Below, in pieces: positions 16,601 through 24,942 of a stretch of DNA of 64,000 nt. The position numbers and the translations under genes were made by a program. The stretch's first letter is position 1. Every line of letters starts with the position of its first letter. Below the pieces are notes generated by a model. That model was not told the origin of the DNA and did not search any database. It was given only the letters and a program-made list of their open reading frames with translations. Location of the stretch: contig CAYJPV010000029.1 in assembly GCA_964372095.1 (NCBI GenBank), forward strand, positions 1 to 64,000. Direction: 5' to 3'. Source of the DNA: CAYJPV01 sp964372095. Lineage in GTDB: Bacteria; Acidobacteriota; Vicinamibacteria; Vicinamibacterales; JAKQTR01.

Positions 16601-18337
16601 CGTGGGGTCGGACCACCGCCCCTGCGAGTACACCAGGCGCTCAAGGGCCACCTGCAGCGTGACGTTGGGGCGCACGGCGCCGAGGTAGTCGAGCGCCTTG
16701 ATCGAGACGGAGGCTTCCGACCCCGCACGGTAGACGTAGCGGTCAGGCGACGCATTCACCATGAACGGCCCGAACGGTGCGTGCACGACGGTGTTGCCCG
16801 ACACCTCCCGGCTGCTTGCGTCGGTGACGCGCGCCTCGATCCGGATGGAGTAGTCGCGGCTGTTCTCATCGAGTTCGAGCGGGATCGCCAGCGTCGCGTT
16901 GCCGTCGGCATCCAGTTCGGCCGTCTGTTCTTCGGCCTGCTCCCCACCCCAGAAATACCCGCCGCCACCTTCCTCATCGTCTACCTCGCCCCATCGCCAC
17001 GGCGAGTAGAAACCCTGGCGGTGGATGGCGTACTTGACCGAGCCGCGCGCCACGGGCTGGCCGAAGTAGTACTTCGCGTTGATCGTCACCGACGCCCTGC
17101 CGCCCTGCGTGACGAACCGTTCGGCCGGCGTGACGATGACCTCGAATTCCGGCTTGCGGTATTCCTGCACCTGGAAGCTGCTGCTGGCTTCGGCTTCACC
17201 CTTCGCGACCTTGATCGTGTAGTAACCCAGCGACGCACCAGCCGGCACGGTGAACGACGTGGACACGGCCCCGAAGGCATCCACCGGCCGTGTTTCGCGA
17301 CGGACGACCTTGTCGTTGCTGTCGGTGATCGACAGTTCCACCTCGTTGCCATCGAAGGGGAGCAACTGGCCCTGCGCGCGCCACCGCAGCACACCCTTGA
17401 TGCGCACCGTGTGTCCCGGCCGGTAGACGGGTTTGTCGGTGTAGATGTACCCCACCATCTCGCGCGCGTCGGACTGCAGCGCCCAGTTGCCCGGGTCCGA
17501 CGCGGTCACCTGGTTGCCGCACCTGGCAACGGTGACCACCGAGTCGGGCCGGTCCACGGTGAACGTCGAGATGGCAACGCCGTCGTCACCCGTCTTGCCC
17601 GTGGCGGCGACGGTGTTGTTGACCAGAGTCTGGATGTCGCACCCGCTCTGCGGCTGGCCGGTCGCACGATGGGCCGCATACACGAGGATCTGGCCCGGCG
17701 ATGTTTTCGTGACCAGGCCGACGTCGGACACCATGACGATGGTGTAGGCCTTGAGGGGGGCACTGATGGCCTCGACCACGTAGACGCCGGGTTCCTTGAC
17801 GTCGAGGGGAATGCGGCGCGTATCGGCCTCACGCAGCGGCGGCAGCAGTTCGCGCCACGACGCCACCACACTCGATGCATTCAGCAGCGGCACCTGCGCG
17901 AAGGTGTTGTGGCGGAGCACCTGGCGCTGGGCCACCTGCACCTGATCGGAGGCCTCGCGGCGGTGCACCCGGTATTCCCAGCTCACCTGATTGCGCAGGA
18001 AACCGCGGATGCGGGCGCGCTGGCCCGACTTCCACGAGGCGATCCGTTCCAGCCACGTCCGTTCCTGCGGGACGACGGGTTTTTCGGACCCCAGCGCGTG
18101 CGGATCCTTGAGCCCGGCAAAGAACGCCAGCGGGTCCTGGACCTTGTAGACCCGGAAGTCCAGGTGATCCACCTGCCGGTAGGTCAGGTGAAACGACGGG
18201 CGCTCGGTCGTCGTGTAGATCTCGCTGCTCCACAGGCTGAACGCCGGGCTGTCGCCAGCCGGTTCGTCCTGGGCCAGCAGCGAAGCGGGAGCCCAGAGCA
18301 GCAGGGCAACGAACAGGAGAGGTCGCAGTCGTGTCAT
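13616..18337 (-). CDS. Alpha-2-macroglobulin family protein (YfaS-like)
   Basis: A 1573-aa exported protein. The ATG at 18337, which overlaps the DUF1175 stop, gives a clean signal peptide (MTRLRPLLFVALLLWAPASL). Macroglobulin-like MG domains fill roughly residues 30-900; TDKPVYRPGHTVRIKG and YRKPEFEV are family signatures. The thioester motif YGCTEQ is present, with Cys1070 and Gln1073, so this is a thioester-competent member. The thiol-ester/alpha-alpha toroid continues to about 1400 and a receptor-binding-like end follows. Bacterial A2Ms trap attacking proteases in the periplasm and are often paired with a peptidoglycan synthase; here the partner is DUF1175 instead, as in E. coli yfaT-yfaS. 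There is no lipobox. Confidence 0.92.
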   Translation of the reverse strand: MTRLRPLLFVALLLWAPASLLAQDEPAGDSPAFSLWSSEIYTTTERPSFHLTYRQVDHLDFRVYKVQDPLAFFAGLKDPHALGSEKPVVPQERTWLERIASWKSGQRARIRGFLRNQVSWEYRVHRREASDQVQVAQRQVLRHNTFAQVPLLNASSVVASWRELLPPLREADTRRIPLDVKEPGVYVVEAISAPLKAYTIVMVSDVGLVTKTSPGQILVYAAHRATGQPQSGCDIQTLVNNTVAATGKTGDDGVAISTFTVDRPDSVVTVARCGNQVTASDPGNWALQSDAREMVGYIYTDKPVYRPGHTVRIKGVLRWRAQGQLLPFDGNEVELSITDSNDKVVRRETRPVDAFGAVSTSFTVPAGASLGYYTIKVAKGEAEASSSFQVQEYRKPEFEVIVTPAERFVTQGGRASVTINAKYYFGQPVARGSVKYAIHRQGFYSPWRWGEVDDEEGGGGYFWGGEQAEEQTAELDADGNATLAIPLELDENSRDYSIRIEARVTDASSREVSGNTVVHAPFGPFMVNASPDRYVYRAGSEASVSIKALDYLGAVRPNVTLQVALERLVYSQGRWSDPTVTTITQGTATTDADGRASWTTTLPKDSTGSLQFKVVAQVDGRAIADTASLWVTNASNTSYHEDNTYLELIADQRSYKPGDTARLVVKGGKVTAPVLVTKEGQSISYHKVVTVAGDEAIEVPVSEADLGDIYVNIVFLRDDRLFRAEKRIKVPALSRQLNVQVTAEQPVAKPRQSGKFLLTVTDAAGVPVKAQLSVGVIDEAVYGVQPDGTVDPVRFFYRLSYSRVYTDFSRDYSFVGYAGTQQLLLTQRRRPLTLADFKADKPARPQVRKEFPDAIYWAADITTDAAGKASVDVPYPDALTTWRLTARAVTADTLTGTGVARTLTTKDLILRAVTPRFLTEGDTLNLPYIVHNYLPGEQTVTLSGTAAGVTPDPNGALAQPIQFAVPQNGEHRVDWTLKANAVGTATVGGSVTAPTDGDALELSFPVLAFGLKRESGIAGSIVGGGEQSGELVLPATANPAARTVRVQIAPSLAGPMLGALEFLSSYPYGCTEQTLSSFVPNLLVQRALADLKLPPTERLKSLDRQVSDGLKRIYDYQHEDGGWGWWKTDENQPFMTAYAVYGLLEAKNTGYRVDEYRLEQGARQLKKLYAKYPKAVPELKAYITHVLVLAETRGVEATDYSDDPRWERDAALNELWAAKDRMSSYGQALLLLALNDRKDARGDELARQLLGGVQRKGELAWWKADNDPLLDDWADTSVEATAMAVRALAGREAKNPVLEQAVRWMLLNRTFGWYWGSTKQTAMALYGLLDYMKARGETAADSEVTVFVNGASVGTTKLTGAALTAPDPIEFTVAARDGQNAVKVVTRGAGAVYWAAQAVYYDTAAAQERTGSRKLALERQYFTLTPVTVKDRIVYRETPFTGTANPGDILLVRLTTAGSADWRYLMIEDPLPAGVEPIQQERFYAMERQRQDMWYWGSQREFRDDRVVFFQQSFNRGRYEFQYLVKVVSPGTFRASPARISAMYVPEGTASSAAQTVVIAPPSAAPSSNGGRQ

Positions 18338-18990
18338 AACCAGGCCCATCTGTAGACGCCGACGAACGCAGGGTTCGCAGGAACAGGACGCCACCGCTGC
18401 GCGGGATGGCGCAGGAGATCCGCCAGCCGCGTCTTGCGGACTTCACCGGGGCCGCCGTCCTGCGGCCCGGTGTGGTACACCACCCAGTCGTGGCCCTCGC
18501 GTTCGAAACGGGACGGGCCGACGTACACCATCACGTGATCCGGGAAATCCTGCTCCTCCTGACGGAAGTAGAGCAAGTCGGCGGGACGCAGCGCGCCAAG
18601 GTCGCGTCCGAGCCGCCGGGCATTGAGGCCAACCAGGGTCCGGGCGTCGGCAAACTCCGCGAAGCGGCCCGGGCCCACCTGGAACAGGGGCCAGCCCTGG
18701 GCGGTCGGAGCCGGGCGCACGCGCACGTCCGACAATGCCGGCGTCAGCGGCAACGCGGCCAGCCGGTACCATTCGGTCGTATGGGGTTTGACGGCTTCGC
18801 GCACCGCGTGGCGAATCAGGCCCGCACAGTCGGCGACGTCCGGCGTATGGCGATAGAACTGCGCGTCGGCCAGGAAGACGAACCAGTTGCGGAAGGCCTC
18901 GCGGTCGGCCGGATCGGCAAACCGGACCTGCGACGACAGGCCTGCCGCCGAGCCGACGAGCATCACGGCGATCAGGAGCGCAGGTTTCAC
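18334..18990 (-). CDS. DUF1175 family protein (YfaT-like)
   Basis: A 218-aa exported protein (signal peptide to about LSSQ). It has DCAGLIRHAVREAV, with a Cys placed as in NlpC/P60 hydrolases, and FPDHVMVYVGPSRF, with the matching His; a cysteine-peptidase-like fold is plausible, and the family name is DUF1175. In E. coli the DUF1175 gene yfaT stands next to the A2M gene yfaS, and the same pairing is kept here. Its stop overlaps the A2M start by 4 bp, and its own start overlaps the DUF2461 stop by 4 bp. Confidence 0.85.
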   Translation of the reverse strand: MKPALLIAVMLVGSAAGLSSQVRFADPADREAFRNWFVFLADAQFYRHTPDVADCAGLIRHAVREAVKPHTTEWYRLAALPLTPALSDVRVRPAPTAQGWPLFQVGPGRFAEFADARTLVGLNARRLGRDLGALRPADLLYFRQEEQDFPDHVMVYVGPSRFEREGHDWVVYHTGPQDGGPGEVRKTRLADLLRHPAQRWRPVPANPAFVGVYRWAWL

Positions 18991-19742
18991 TGGTGGGTCT
19001 CGCCCCAGGTGCGGGTGGTTGCCCGCACCGCGGCCACCTGCGGCTCGTTCAGGAACATGATGATGGGCGCCAGCGCGCGGAAGGCGGCGACCACCGTCGG
19101 GTAGAACTGGCCGGACGTTGCGAAGTCGGCAGGGCGCTCGATGCCCGCCAGGAACTGCTTGTGCCGGAGCCAGCCTGCGGCGGGGTGATCCGCCGGGAAA
19201 CCCCGCGGCACGCGGGTGAGTGTCTCACCTTCGAGCGTGCCGAAGGCCTTGCGAAACGCTGCCGCACCAAGCAGCCGCTCGAACTTCTTGTGATGGGTCA
19301 CCAGGTGCTGGCGCACGAGGTGCAGTTGCCTGGCGTTCGGCATGTACATGCCGCCGCCGTACCACACATGTTTCGGCGCGACTTCAATGTAGAGGCCCGC
19401 GCATTCGTTCTTGGGCAGAAGGCGGTGCGGAAAATGCGCGGCGATGTTGGTCTTGTAAGGCGTCTTGTCCGCGCTGAACCGGGTGTCCCGGTAGATGCGG
19501 AAGATCGAGATGCGGGGCACGGCGACGAGATCGGGCGCGAATGTTGCCAGGTCGTCCGCAAGGCGTTCGACGAAGGCGACCATTGGCGCTTTCACCACCT
19601 GGTCGTACAGGTCCTTGCGGGCCTGAAACCACTCCCGTTCGTTGTGCCTGGCCAGCGCGCGCAGGAATTTCAAGGTCTCCGGGCCGAATGCCGGTCCGAC
19701 CGCACGCGGACCCACTCGCCGGGCAAGGGAAGCAGATGTCAC
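18987..19742 (-). CDS. TIGR02453/DUF2461 family protein
   Basis: A 251-aa cytosolic protein. It opens with FLRALARHNEREWFQARKDL and continues with RISIFRIYRDTRFSADKTPY and YKTNIAAHF, the standard signatures of the TIGR02453 family, which has no known biochemical activity. It is the first gene of the minus-strand operon DUF2461-DUF1175-A2M-membrane protein, joined to DUF1175 by a 4-bp overlap. Confidence 0.88.
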   Translation of the reverse strand: MTSASLARRVGPRAVGPAFGPETLKFLRALARHNEREWFQARKDLYDQVVKAPMVAFVERLADDLATFAPDLVAVPRISIFRIYRDTRFSADKTPYKTNIAAHFPHRLLPKNECAGLYIEVAPKHVWYGGGMYMPNARQLHLVRQHLVTHHKKFERLLGAAAFRKAFGTLEGETLTRVPRGFPADHPAAGWLRHKQFLAGIERPADFATSGQFYPTVVAAFRALAPIIMFLNEPQVAAVRATTRTWGETHQ

Positions 19743-19916
19743 GGCCGACTCCTCGGTGAATCGAGGCAGTGTACTGCGGCCTTTCGGCGATTGCTACAGC
19801 AAAGCCGGGTCTTCGGCCATCGGCGTTCGGCCATCGGTAATCGGCCGGGACAGGGCGGGCCTCAGCGGTTGGGAATACTCCGGCGCGCCACCGGGTTACA
19901 CTACATACAGGCCCCC
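19743..19916. other. Divergent intergenic region (DUF2461 / msrP)
   Basis: Contains two imperfect copies of TTCGGCCATCGG (near 19815-19845). TACACT just upstream of the msrP ATG could serve as a -10, but no well-spaced -35 is visible. Confidence 0.4.
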
Positions 19917-20864
19917 ATGATCATCAAACGCACTCCCGATATCCGCCCGTCGGAAATCACCGACGAACGTCTCTACCTTCGCCGCCGCGAGTTCTTCAAG
20001 ACCGCAGCGCTGCCTGCTGTCGCCGCGTTCGCCGGCTTGCCCTGGACCGACCGGGTGGCTGCGGCACAGGACGTCCTGCCGAACGTCCGGAAAAGCAGCT
20101 ACGTGATCGACGAGGCCTGGACGCCCTGGAAAGACGTCACCACGTACAACAACTTCTACGAATTCGGCGTCGACAAGGAAGATCCGGCGCGCAACGCCGG
20201 CAAGTTCAAGGCGCGACCCTGGACGGTGAAGGTCGACGGCCTCGTCGGCAAACCCGGCGACTACAACCTCGACGACATCGTCAAACCGCACCAGCTCGAA
20301 GAACGTGTCTACCGGCTGCGGTGTGTCGAAGCGTGGTCCATGGTGATTCCCTGGGTCGGGTTTGGTCTGGGCGACTTCCTCAAACGTGTCGAGCCGGCCC
20401 CGGGCGCGAAGTACGTGGAGTTCACCACACTGCTGGATCCGAAACAGATGCCGGGGCAGCGCTTCAACGTGCTGGAGTGGCCCTATGTCGAAGGCCTGCG
20501 GATAGACGAAGCGATGCACCCGCTGACCATGTTGGCGGTGGGGTTGTACGGCAAGACGCTGCCCAACCAGAACGGCGCCCCGCTGCGGCTGGTTGTGCCG
20601 TGGAAATACGGCTTCAAGAGCATCAAGTCCATCGTCCGCATTCGGCTGACCGACAAGCAGCCCGTGTCGTCCTGGCAGCGCTCCGCGCCGCGGGAATACG
20701 GGTTCTATTCGAATGTGAACCCGGACGTCGATCATCCGCGATGGAGCCAGGCGAGTGAGCGGCGGATTGGGGAGTTCTTCAAGCGGAAGACCCTGATGTT
20801 CAACGGGTACGCCGATCAGGTGGCTTCGATGTACGCCGGGATGAACCTCAAGCGGGACTACTGA
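19917..20864 (+). CDS. msrP: Protein-methionine-sulfoxide reductase catalytic subunit MsrP
   Basis: A 315-aa molybdoenzyme (YedY family) that repairs oxidised methionine in periplasmic proteins using electrons from MsrQ. The start at ATG 19917 gives a twin-arginine leader (LYLRRREFFKTAALPAVAAF). The molybdopterin-ligating Cys is Cys136 in YRLRCVEAWSM. The DITTYNNFYEFG-like N-terminal block (here DVTTYNNFYEFG) and the final NPDVDHPRWSQA are family-typical. The msrQ gene follows after 6 bp. Confidence 0.95.
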   Translation: MIIKRTPDIRPSEITDERLYLRRREFFKTAALPAVAAFAGLPWTDRVAAAQDVLPNVRKSSYVIDEAWTPWKDVTTYNNFYEFGVDKEDPARNAGKFKARPWTVKVDGLVGKPGDYNLDDIVKPHQLEERVYRLRCVEAWSMVIPWVGFGLGDFLKRVEPAPGAKYVEFTTLLDPKQMPGQRFNVLEWPYVEGLRIDEAMHPLTMLAVGLYGKTLPNQNGAPLRLVVPWKYGFKSIKSIVRIRLTDKQPVSSWQRSAPREYGFYSNVNPDVDHPRWSQASERRIGEFFKRKTLMFNGYADQVASMYAGMNLKRDY

Positions 20865-20870
20865 TTCGCT

Positions 20871-21476
20871 GTGTCTCCGCTGTCCCGGCGTGTCGTCGTC
20901 GCACTCGGCTTCGGGCCGGCGGTCTATCTTGTGGGGGCCGCGTTGACGGGCGGCCTGGGCGCCAACCCGATCGACGCCATCACGGACGAGACCGGGACGT
21001 GGACCCTGCGCTTCCTGGTGGCGACGCTGGCCGTCACGCCGCTGCGCCGCCTGACCGGCTGGAGCGCCTTGGCGCCTTGGCGCCGGACCCTCGGCCTCTT
21101 TGCCTTCTTCTATGGATCTCTGCACTTTCTGACATACCTCTGGTTGGACCAGTTCTTTGACGTGGCCGCGATCGTCAAGGACATCGGCAAACGCCCGTTT
21201 ATCACCGCGGGGTTCACGGCATTCGTCCTGATGGTGCCCCTGGCCGTGACATCCACGGCGCGGATGGTCCGCCGGCTTGGCGGCGTCGCCTGGCGCCGGC
21301 TGCACCGGCTGGTGTACGTGGTGGCGGCGGCCGGCGTGGTGCACTACTGGTGGCTGGTCAAAGCCGATATTCGCCGGCCCCTGGCGTACGCGGCCATCGT
21401 TGGTGCGCTGCTCCTGGCCCGGATGTGGTGGGCCTGGCGCGCGGCGAATACGCGGTACGTAGCCCCGGGTCTTTAG
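20871..21476 (+). CDS. msrQ: MsrQ heme-binding membrane subunit
   Basis: A 201-aa ferric-reductase-like membrane protein (YedZ) with five to six helices. It starts at GTG, and the GANPIDAITDETGTWTLRFL and FYGSLHFLTYLWLDQFF blocks with heme-ligand histidines are present. It passes electrons from the quinone pool to MsrP. The stop codon TAG comes from a palindromic repeat (core 21463-21484), so the last residues APGL are repeat-derived and the native C-terminus may have been altered by the insertion. Confidence 0.93.
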   Translation: MSPLSRRVVVALGFGPAVYLVGAALTGGLGANPIDAITDETGTWTLRFLVATLAVTPLRRLTGWSALAPWRRTLGLFAFFYGSLHFLTYLWLDQFFDVAAIVKDIGKRPFITAGFTAFVLMVPLAVTSTARMVRRLGGVAWRRLHRLVYVVAAAGVVHYWWLVKADIRRPLAYAAIVGALLLARMWWAWRAANTRYVAPGL

Positions 21477-21539
21477 ACCCGGGGACCCCGGACCTGCCTT
21501 CGACTACGCTCAGGCCAAGGAAGCTCCGGGGCTACGTAC
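21455..21539. repeat. Palindromic element with terminal inverted repeats, copy C
   Basis: The core palindrome (21463-21484) matches copies A and B at 9.2 kb. Here 14-bp inverted ends are visible: GTACGTAGCCCCGG at 21455-21468 and its complement at 21526-21539, enclosing CCTTCGACTACGCTCAGGC. It looks like a short non-autonomous mobile or REP-type element. Confidence 0.75.
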
Positions 21540-21591
21540 GGGATGGTATGCTGGTGCGCAACCTGACCCCCGCCGGCTGAGACCCATCGCC

Positions 21592-24507
21592 ATGTCGCAC
21601 GAGACCCATCTTTCTGCCCCGTCCCCCGTCTTCACCGGCGATGCTGCCGCGCTGGCCGAGCGGCTGCGCCGCACCGTCAAGGGAGAGGTGCGCTTTGACA
21701 TCGCCAGCCGCGCGTTGTACGCCACCGACTCGTCGAACTACCGGCAGGTGCCGATCGGTGTCGTGATTCCGCGCGACGTGGATGATGTCATTGCCACCGT
21801 GACGGCGTGCCGCGAGTTTGGCGCGCCGATCCTGGCCCGCGGCGCCGGCACGAGCCTGGCCGGCCAGTGCTGCAACGTGGCGGTGATCTTCGACTGCTCG
21901 AAATACCTGAACGCCATCGTCAAACTCGACCCCGCCAAGGGGCAGGCGCGCGTGGAACCGGGCATCATACTCGACCGGCTGCGCGAGAAAGCCGAAGAAC
22001 ACGGCCTGACCTTTGCGCCGGATCCGGCGACCCACCGCTGGTGCACCGTTGGCGGCATGATCGGCAACAACTCGTGCGGCGTGCACTCGGTGATGGCGGG
22101 CAAGACCGACGACAACATCGACGAACTCGACGTGCTGACCTACGACGGCCTGCGTCTCAGGGTCGGCGCCACGCCGCCGGATGAACTGGAGCGGATCATC
22201 GCGGAAGGCGGCCGGCGCGGCGAGATCTACGCCGGGCTGAAGGCCATCCGGGACCGGTACGCCGACCTCGTCCGGGCGAAGTTTCCGAAGATCCCGCGGC
22301 GCGTGTCCGGGTACAACCTCGATTACCTGCTGCCGGAAAACGGATTCAACGTGGCGCGGGCGCTCGTCGGGTCGGAGGGCACGTGCGTCACCATTCTCGA
22401 GGCCACGACGCGCCTGGTGCCCAGTCCGCCCTGCCGGTCGTTGCTCGTGGTCGGGTTCCGCGACGTGTACGCGGCGGCCGATGCGGTGCCGCTCGTCACC
22501 AGCTTCGGCCCGATCGGCCTCGAGGGCATGGACGAGATGCTCGTTGGCCACTCCCGCAAGAAGGGGCTGAACCTCAAGGGACTCGCGCTGTTGCCTGAAG
22601 GCGGCGGCTGGCTGTACGTCGAGTTTGGCGGCGATACCGTCGCGGAAGCCGAGGCCAGGGCAGAACGTCTGATGGAAGCGTTCCGGCGCGAAGCCGTTCC
22701 TCCGTCGATGGTGCTGTTCCGCGATCCGGCCGAGACGGCGCTCGTGTGGGCGGTGCGCGAGTCGGCCCTCGGTGCCACGTCGTTCGTGCCCGGCGAGAAG
22801 AAGAACTGGGAGGGCTGGGAAGACGCGGCGGTGGAGCCGGCCAATCTGGGCGGCTACCTGCGCGACCTGCGCGCCATGATGGCGCGATACGGGTACAAGG
22901 GGTCGTTGTACGGGCATTTCGGTCAGGGCTGCGTGCACACGCGGATCGACTTTGACCTGAAGACACCTGAAGGGATTGCGACGTACCGTCGTTTCGTCGA
23001 GGAGGCGGCCGACCTTGTCGTGAAGTACGGTGGGTCGCTGTCGGGCGAGCACGGCGACGGTCAATCGCGCGGAGAACTGCTGCCGCGCATGTTCGGCGAC
23101 GAACTGATGGAGGCGTTCCGGCAGTTCAAGCGGGTCTGGGATCCTGGCAATCGGATGAACCCGGGCAAGCTGATCAGCCCCTACCGCCTCGATGAGCATC
23201 TGCGGGTTGCGCAATACCACCCCGCACATGTGCACACCCACTTCTCGTACCCGAAGGAAGGGTCGTTCGCAGACGCGGCCATGCGTTGTGTCGGGGTGGG
23301 GAAGTGCCGCAAGACAGACGGCGGCGCCATGTGCCCGTCGTACATGGCCACCGGCGACGAAGAGCACGCCACGCGCGGCCGGGCGCGCCTGCTCTTCGAG
23401 ATGATGCAGGGCGAGACCATCACGGACGGATTCCGGAACGAGGCCGTGCACGAGGCCCTCGAGATGTGCCTGTCGTGCAAGAGCTGCAAGACCGAGTGCC
23501 CGGTTGGCGTGGACATGGCCACCTACAAGGCCGAGTTCCTGGCGCACTACTACGAAGGCCGGCGCCGGCCCTTGAAGTCGTACGCCTTCGGCCTCATCAA
23601 TCACTGGGCGGCGCTTGCCGAATACGTGCCGTGGCTGGCGAACGCGTTCACGCAGAGCCGCCCGTTCAGCACGTGGATCAAGGCGATTCTGGGCGTCGCG
23701 CAGGAGCGTCAGTTGCCGGCGTTCGCGCCGAAGAGTTTCCGGCGGACCTTCGAGCCTCAGGCGACACCGAATCAGGCGCGGCCCCGCGTCGTGCTGTGGG
23801 CCGATACCTTCAATAACTACTTCCAGCCAGACGTCGCGCATGCCGCGGTGGAAGTGCTGGAGGCCGCCGGATTCAGTGTGGATGTGCCGAAGCGGCGGCT
23901 GTGCTGCGGCCGCCCGCTGTACGACCACGGCATGCTGGACATCGCCAAACGGCGCCTCACCGAGATTCTCGATGCGCTCGCCCCCGACATCGCCGCCGGC
24001 ACGCCCATCGTCGGACTCGAACCCAGTTGCATGGCGGTCTTCCGCGACGAGATGCTGAGCTTGTTCCCCAACGATCCCCGTGCGCTCAAACTGAGCCAGC
24101 AGGTGTACCTGCTGAGCGAGTTCCTCGAGCTGCACAAGGCGTTGCCGAAACTCCGGCTGGCGGGGAAGGCTCTCGTCCATCCGCACTGTCACCATCGGGC
24201 CGCGCTGCGACTGGATGACGAGGTGGCGGTCCTGAAGCGTCTGGATGTCGATTTCACGGTGCTCGACGCCGGGTGTTGCGGCATGGCCGGAGCGTTCGGG
24301 TTCGACCACGAGCACGTTGAAGTGTCCAAGAAGGTAGGAGAACGTGTCCTGCTTCCGGCCGTGCGCGAGGCAGGCCCTGATGACTTCGTCATGACGAACG
24401 GCTTCAGCTGCCGCGAGCAGATTCAGCAGACCACCGGGCGCCGGGTGTGGCACCTGTCACAGCTGCTGCGCGAAGCCCTGAGGCGTTCCAACCGCCCGAA
24501 GGCCTGA
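21592..24507 (+). CDS. FAD-linked dehydrogenase fused to 4Fe-4S/CCG reductase module
   Basis: A 971-aa two-part enzyme. Residues 1-500 form an FAD-binding PCMH/GlcD-type oxidase: RGAGTSLAGQCCN for the pyrophosphate loop and SGEHGDGQSRG near the end. Residues 540-660 hold two iron-sulfur motifs, CVGVGKCRK...MCPSY and CLSCKSCKTECPVGVD. The C-terminus has two cysteine-rich CCG-type domains (RLCCGRPLYDHG and DAGCCGMAGAFGF), as in GlpC/LutA. This is the one-chain layout of D-lactate, glycolate or 2-hydroxyglutarate dehydrogenases; the substrate cannot be fixed from sequence alone. It is probably membrane-associated and feeds quinones. Confidence 0.9.
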   Translation: MSHETHLSAPSPVFTGDAAALAERLRRTVKGEVRFDIASRALYATDSSNYRQVPIGVVIPRDVDDVIATVTACREFGAPILARGAGTSLAGQCCNVAVIFDCSKYLNAIVKLDPAKGQARVEPGIILDRLREKAEEHGLTFAPDPATHRWCTVGGMIGNNSCGVHSVMAGKTDDNIDELDVLTYDGLRLRVGATPPDELERIIAEGGRRGEIYAGLKAIRDRYADLVRAKFPKIPRRVSGYNLDYLLPENGFNVARALVGSEGTCVTILEATTRLVPSPPCRSLLVVGFRDVYAAADAVPLVTSFGPIGLEGMDEMLVGHSRKKGLNLKGLALLPEGGGWLYVEFGGDTVAEAEARAERLMEAFRREAVPPSMVLFRDPAETALVWAVRESALGATSFVPGEKKNWEGWEDAAVEPANLGGYLRDLRAMMARYGYKGSLYGHFGQGCVHTRIDFDLKTPEGIATYRRFVEEAADLVVKYGGSLSGEHGDGQSRGELLPRMFGDELMEAFRQFKRVWDPGNRMNPGKLISPYRLDEHLRVAQYHPAHVHTHFSYPKEGSFADAAMRCVGVGKCRKTDGGAMCPSYMATGDEEHATRGRARLLFEMMQGETITDGFRNEAVHEALEMCLSCKSCKTECPVGVDMATYKAEFLAHYYEGRRRPLKSYAFGLINHWAALAEYVPWLANAFTQSRPFSTWIKAILGVAQERQLPAFAPKSFRRTFEPQATPNQARPRVVLWADTFNNYFQPDVAHAAVEVLEAAGFSVDVPKRRLCCGRPLYDHGMLDIAKRRLTEILDALAPDIAAGTPIVGLEPSCMAVFRDEMLSLFPNDPRALKLSQQVYLLSEFLELHKALPKLRLAGKALVHPHCHHRAALRLDDEVAVLKRLDVDFTVLDAGCCGMAGAFGFDHEHVEVSKKVGERVLLPAVREAGPDDFVMTNGFSCREQIQQTTGRRVWHLSQLLREALRRSNRPKA

Positions 24508-24568
24508 CGGTTCCGAAGGTTGCAGTCCTGTCCAATCGACCCGCGGGGTCCTTGTGTTTGCGTGCTTT

Positions 24569-24586
24569 CAATATGATATCATATTG
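24569..24586. promoter_or_regulatory. Perfect 18-bp palindromic operator candidate
   Basis: CAATATGATATCATATTG is a perfect palindrome and strikingly AT-rich for this DNA. It lies in the promoter region of the downstream small-membrane-protein/LiaF-like/two-component genes, which suggests a binding site for a dimeric repressor or activator. TATGAT within it could double as a -10. Confidence 0.65.
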
Positions 24587-24702
24587 CAAGCATGTCGCAA
24601 ACGGACCCCCACCCATCGGGCGGAATCCACCGGTCGGCCGCCTCCACTGGCCGGGAAACCGATGCGCAGCGCCCTCACCCCGCCGTATCAATGAAGGAGA
24701 GG

Positions 24703-24933
24703 ATGCGGGAGACGTCAATGCTCTTGCAGGGTGTGTTCGGGAGGGTGGGTTTGAGCGTAGGAGCCACAGTCTGTGTGGTGACAGCGGTGCTGGCGGCGGC
24801 CACGATCTGGTTGCTGCTGACCGAACCGATGACGATGGCGACGGCCCTGGATTCGGGGGATGTGGGCCGACTGGCCGGGGCCGTGCTGGGGTTGGTGGCT
24901 TCTGCCGTGAAGAAGCTCGTCAGTTTTCTGTAA
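24703..24933 (+). CDS. Small hypothetical membrane protein
   Basis: About 76 aa from ATG 24703, chosen because AAGGAGAGG immediately precedes it. An in-frame ATG at 24592, right behind the palindrome, would give 113 aa. One to two hydrophobic helices (GLSVGATVCVVTAVLAAATI, and LAGAVLGLVASAVKKL near the end). It precedes the LiaF-like gene by 9 bp, so it is probably part of the same envelope-stress unit. No family recognised. Confidence 0.6.
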   Translation: MRETSMLLQGVFGRVGLSVGATVCVVTAVLAAATIWLLLTEPMTMATALDSGDVGRLAGAVLGLVASAVKKLVSFL

Positions 24934-24942
24934 GAGGGCGAC

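Noticed and set aside
16280..18355. Long plus-strand open frame inside the A2M gene
   Set aside because: Fully antisense to the A2M coding region with no recognisable domain.
21532..24453. 973-codon minus-strand frame opposite the FAD/Fe-S dehydrogenase
   Set aside because: Antisense shadow of a well-conserved enzyme; composition is atypical and no motif is present.
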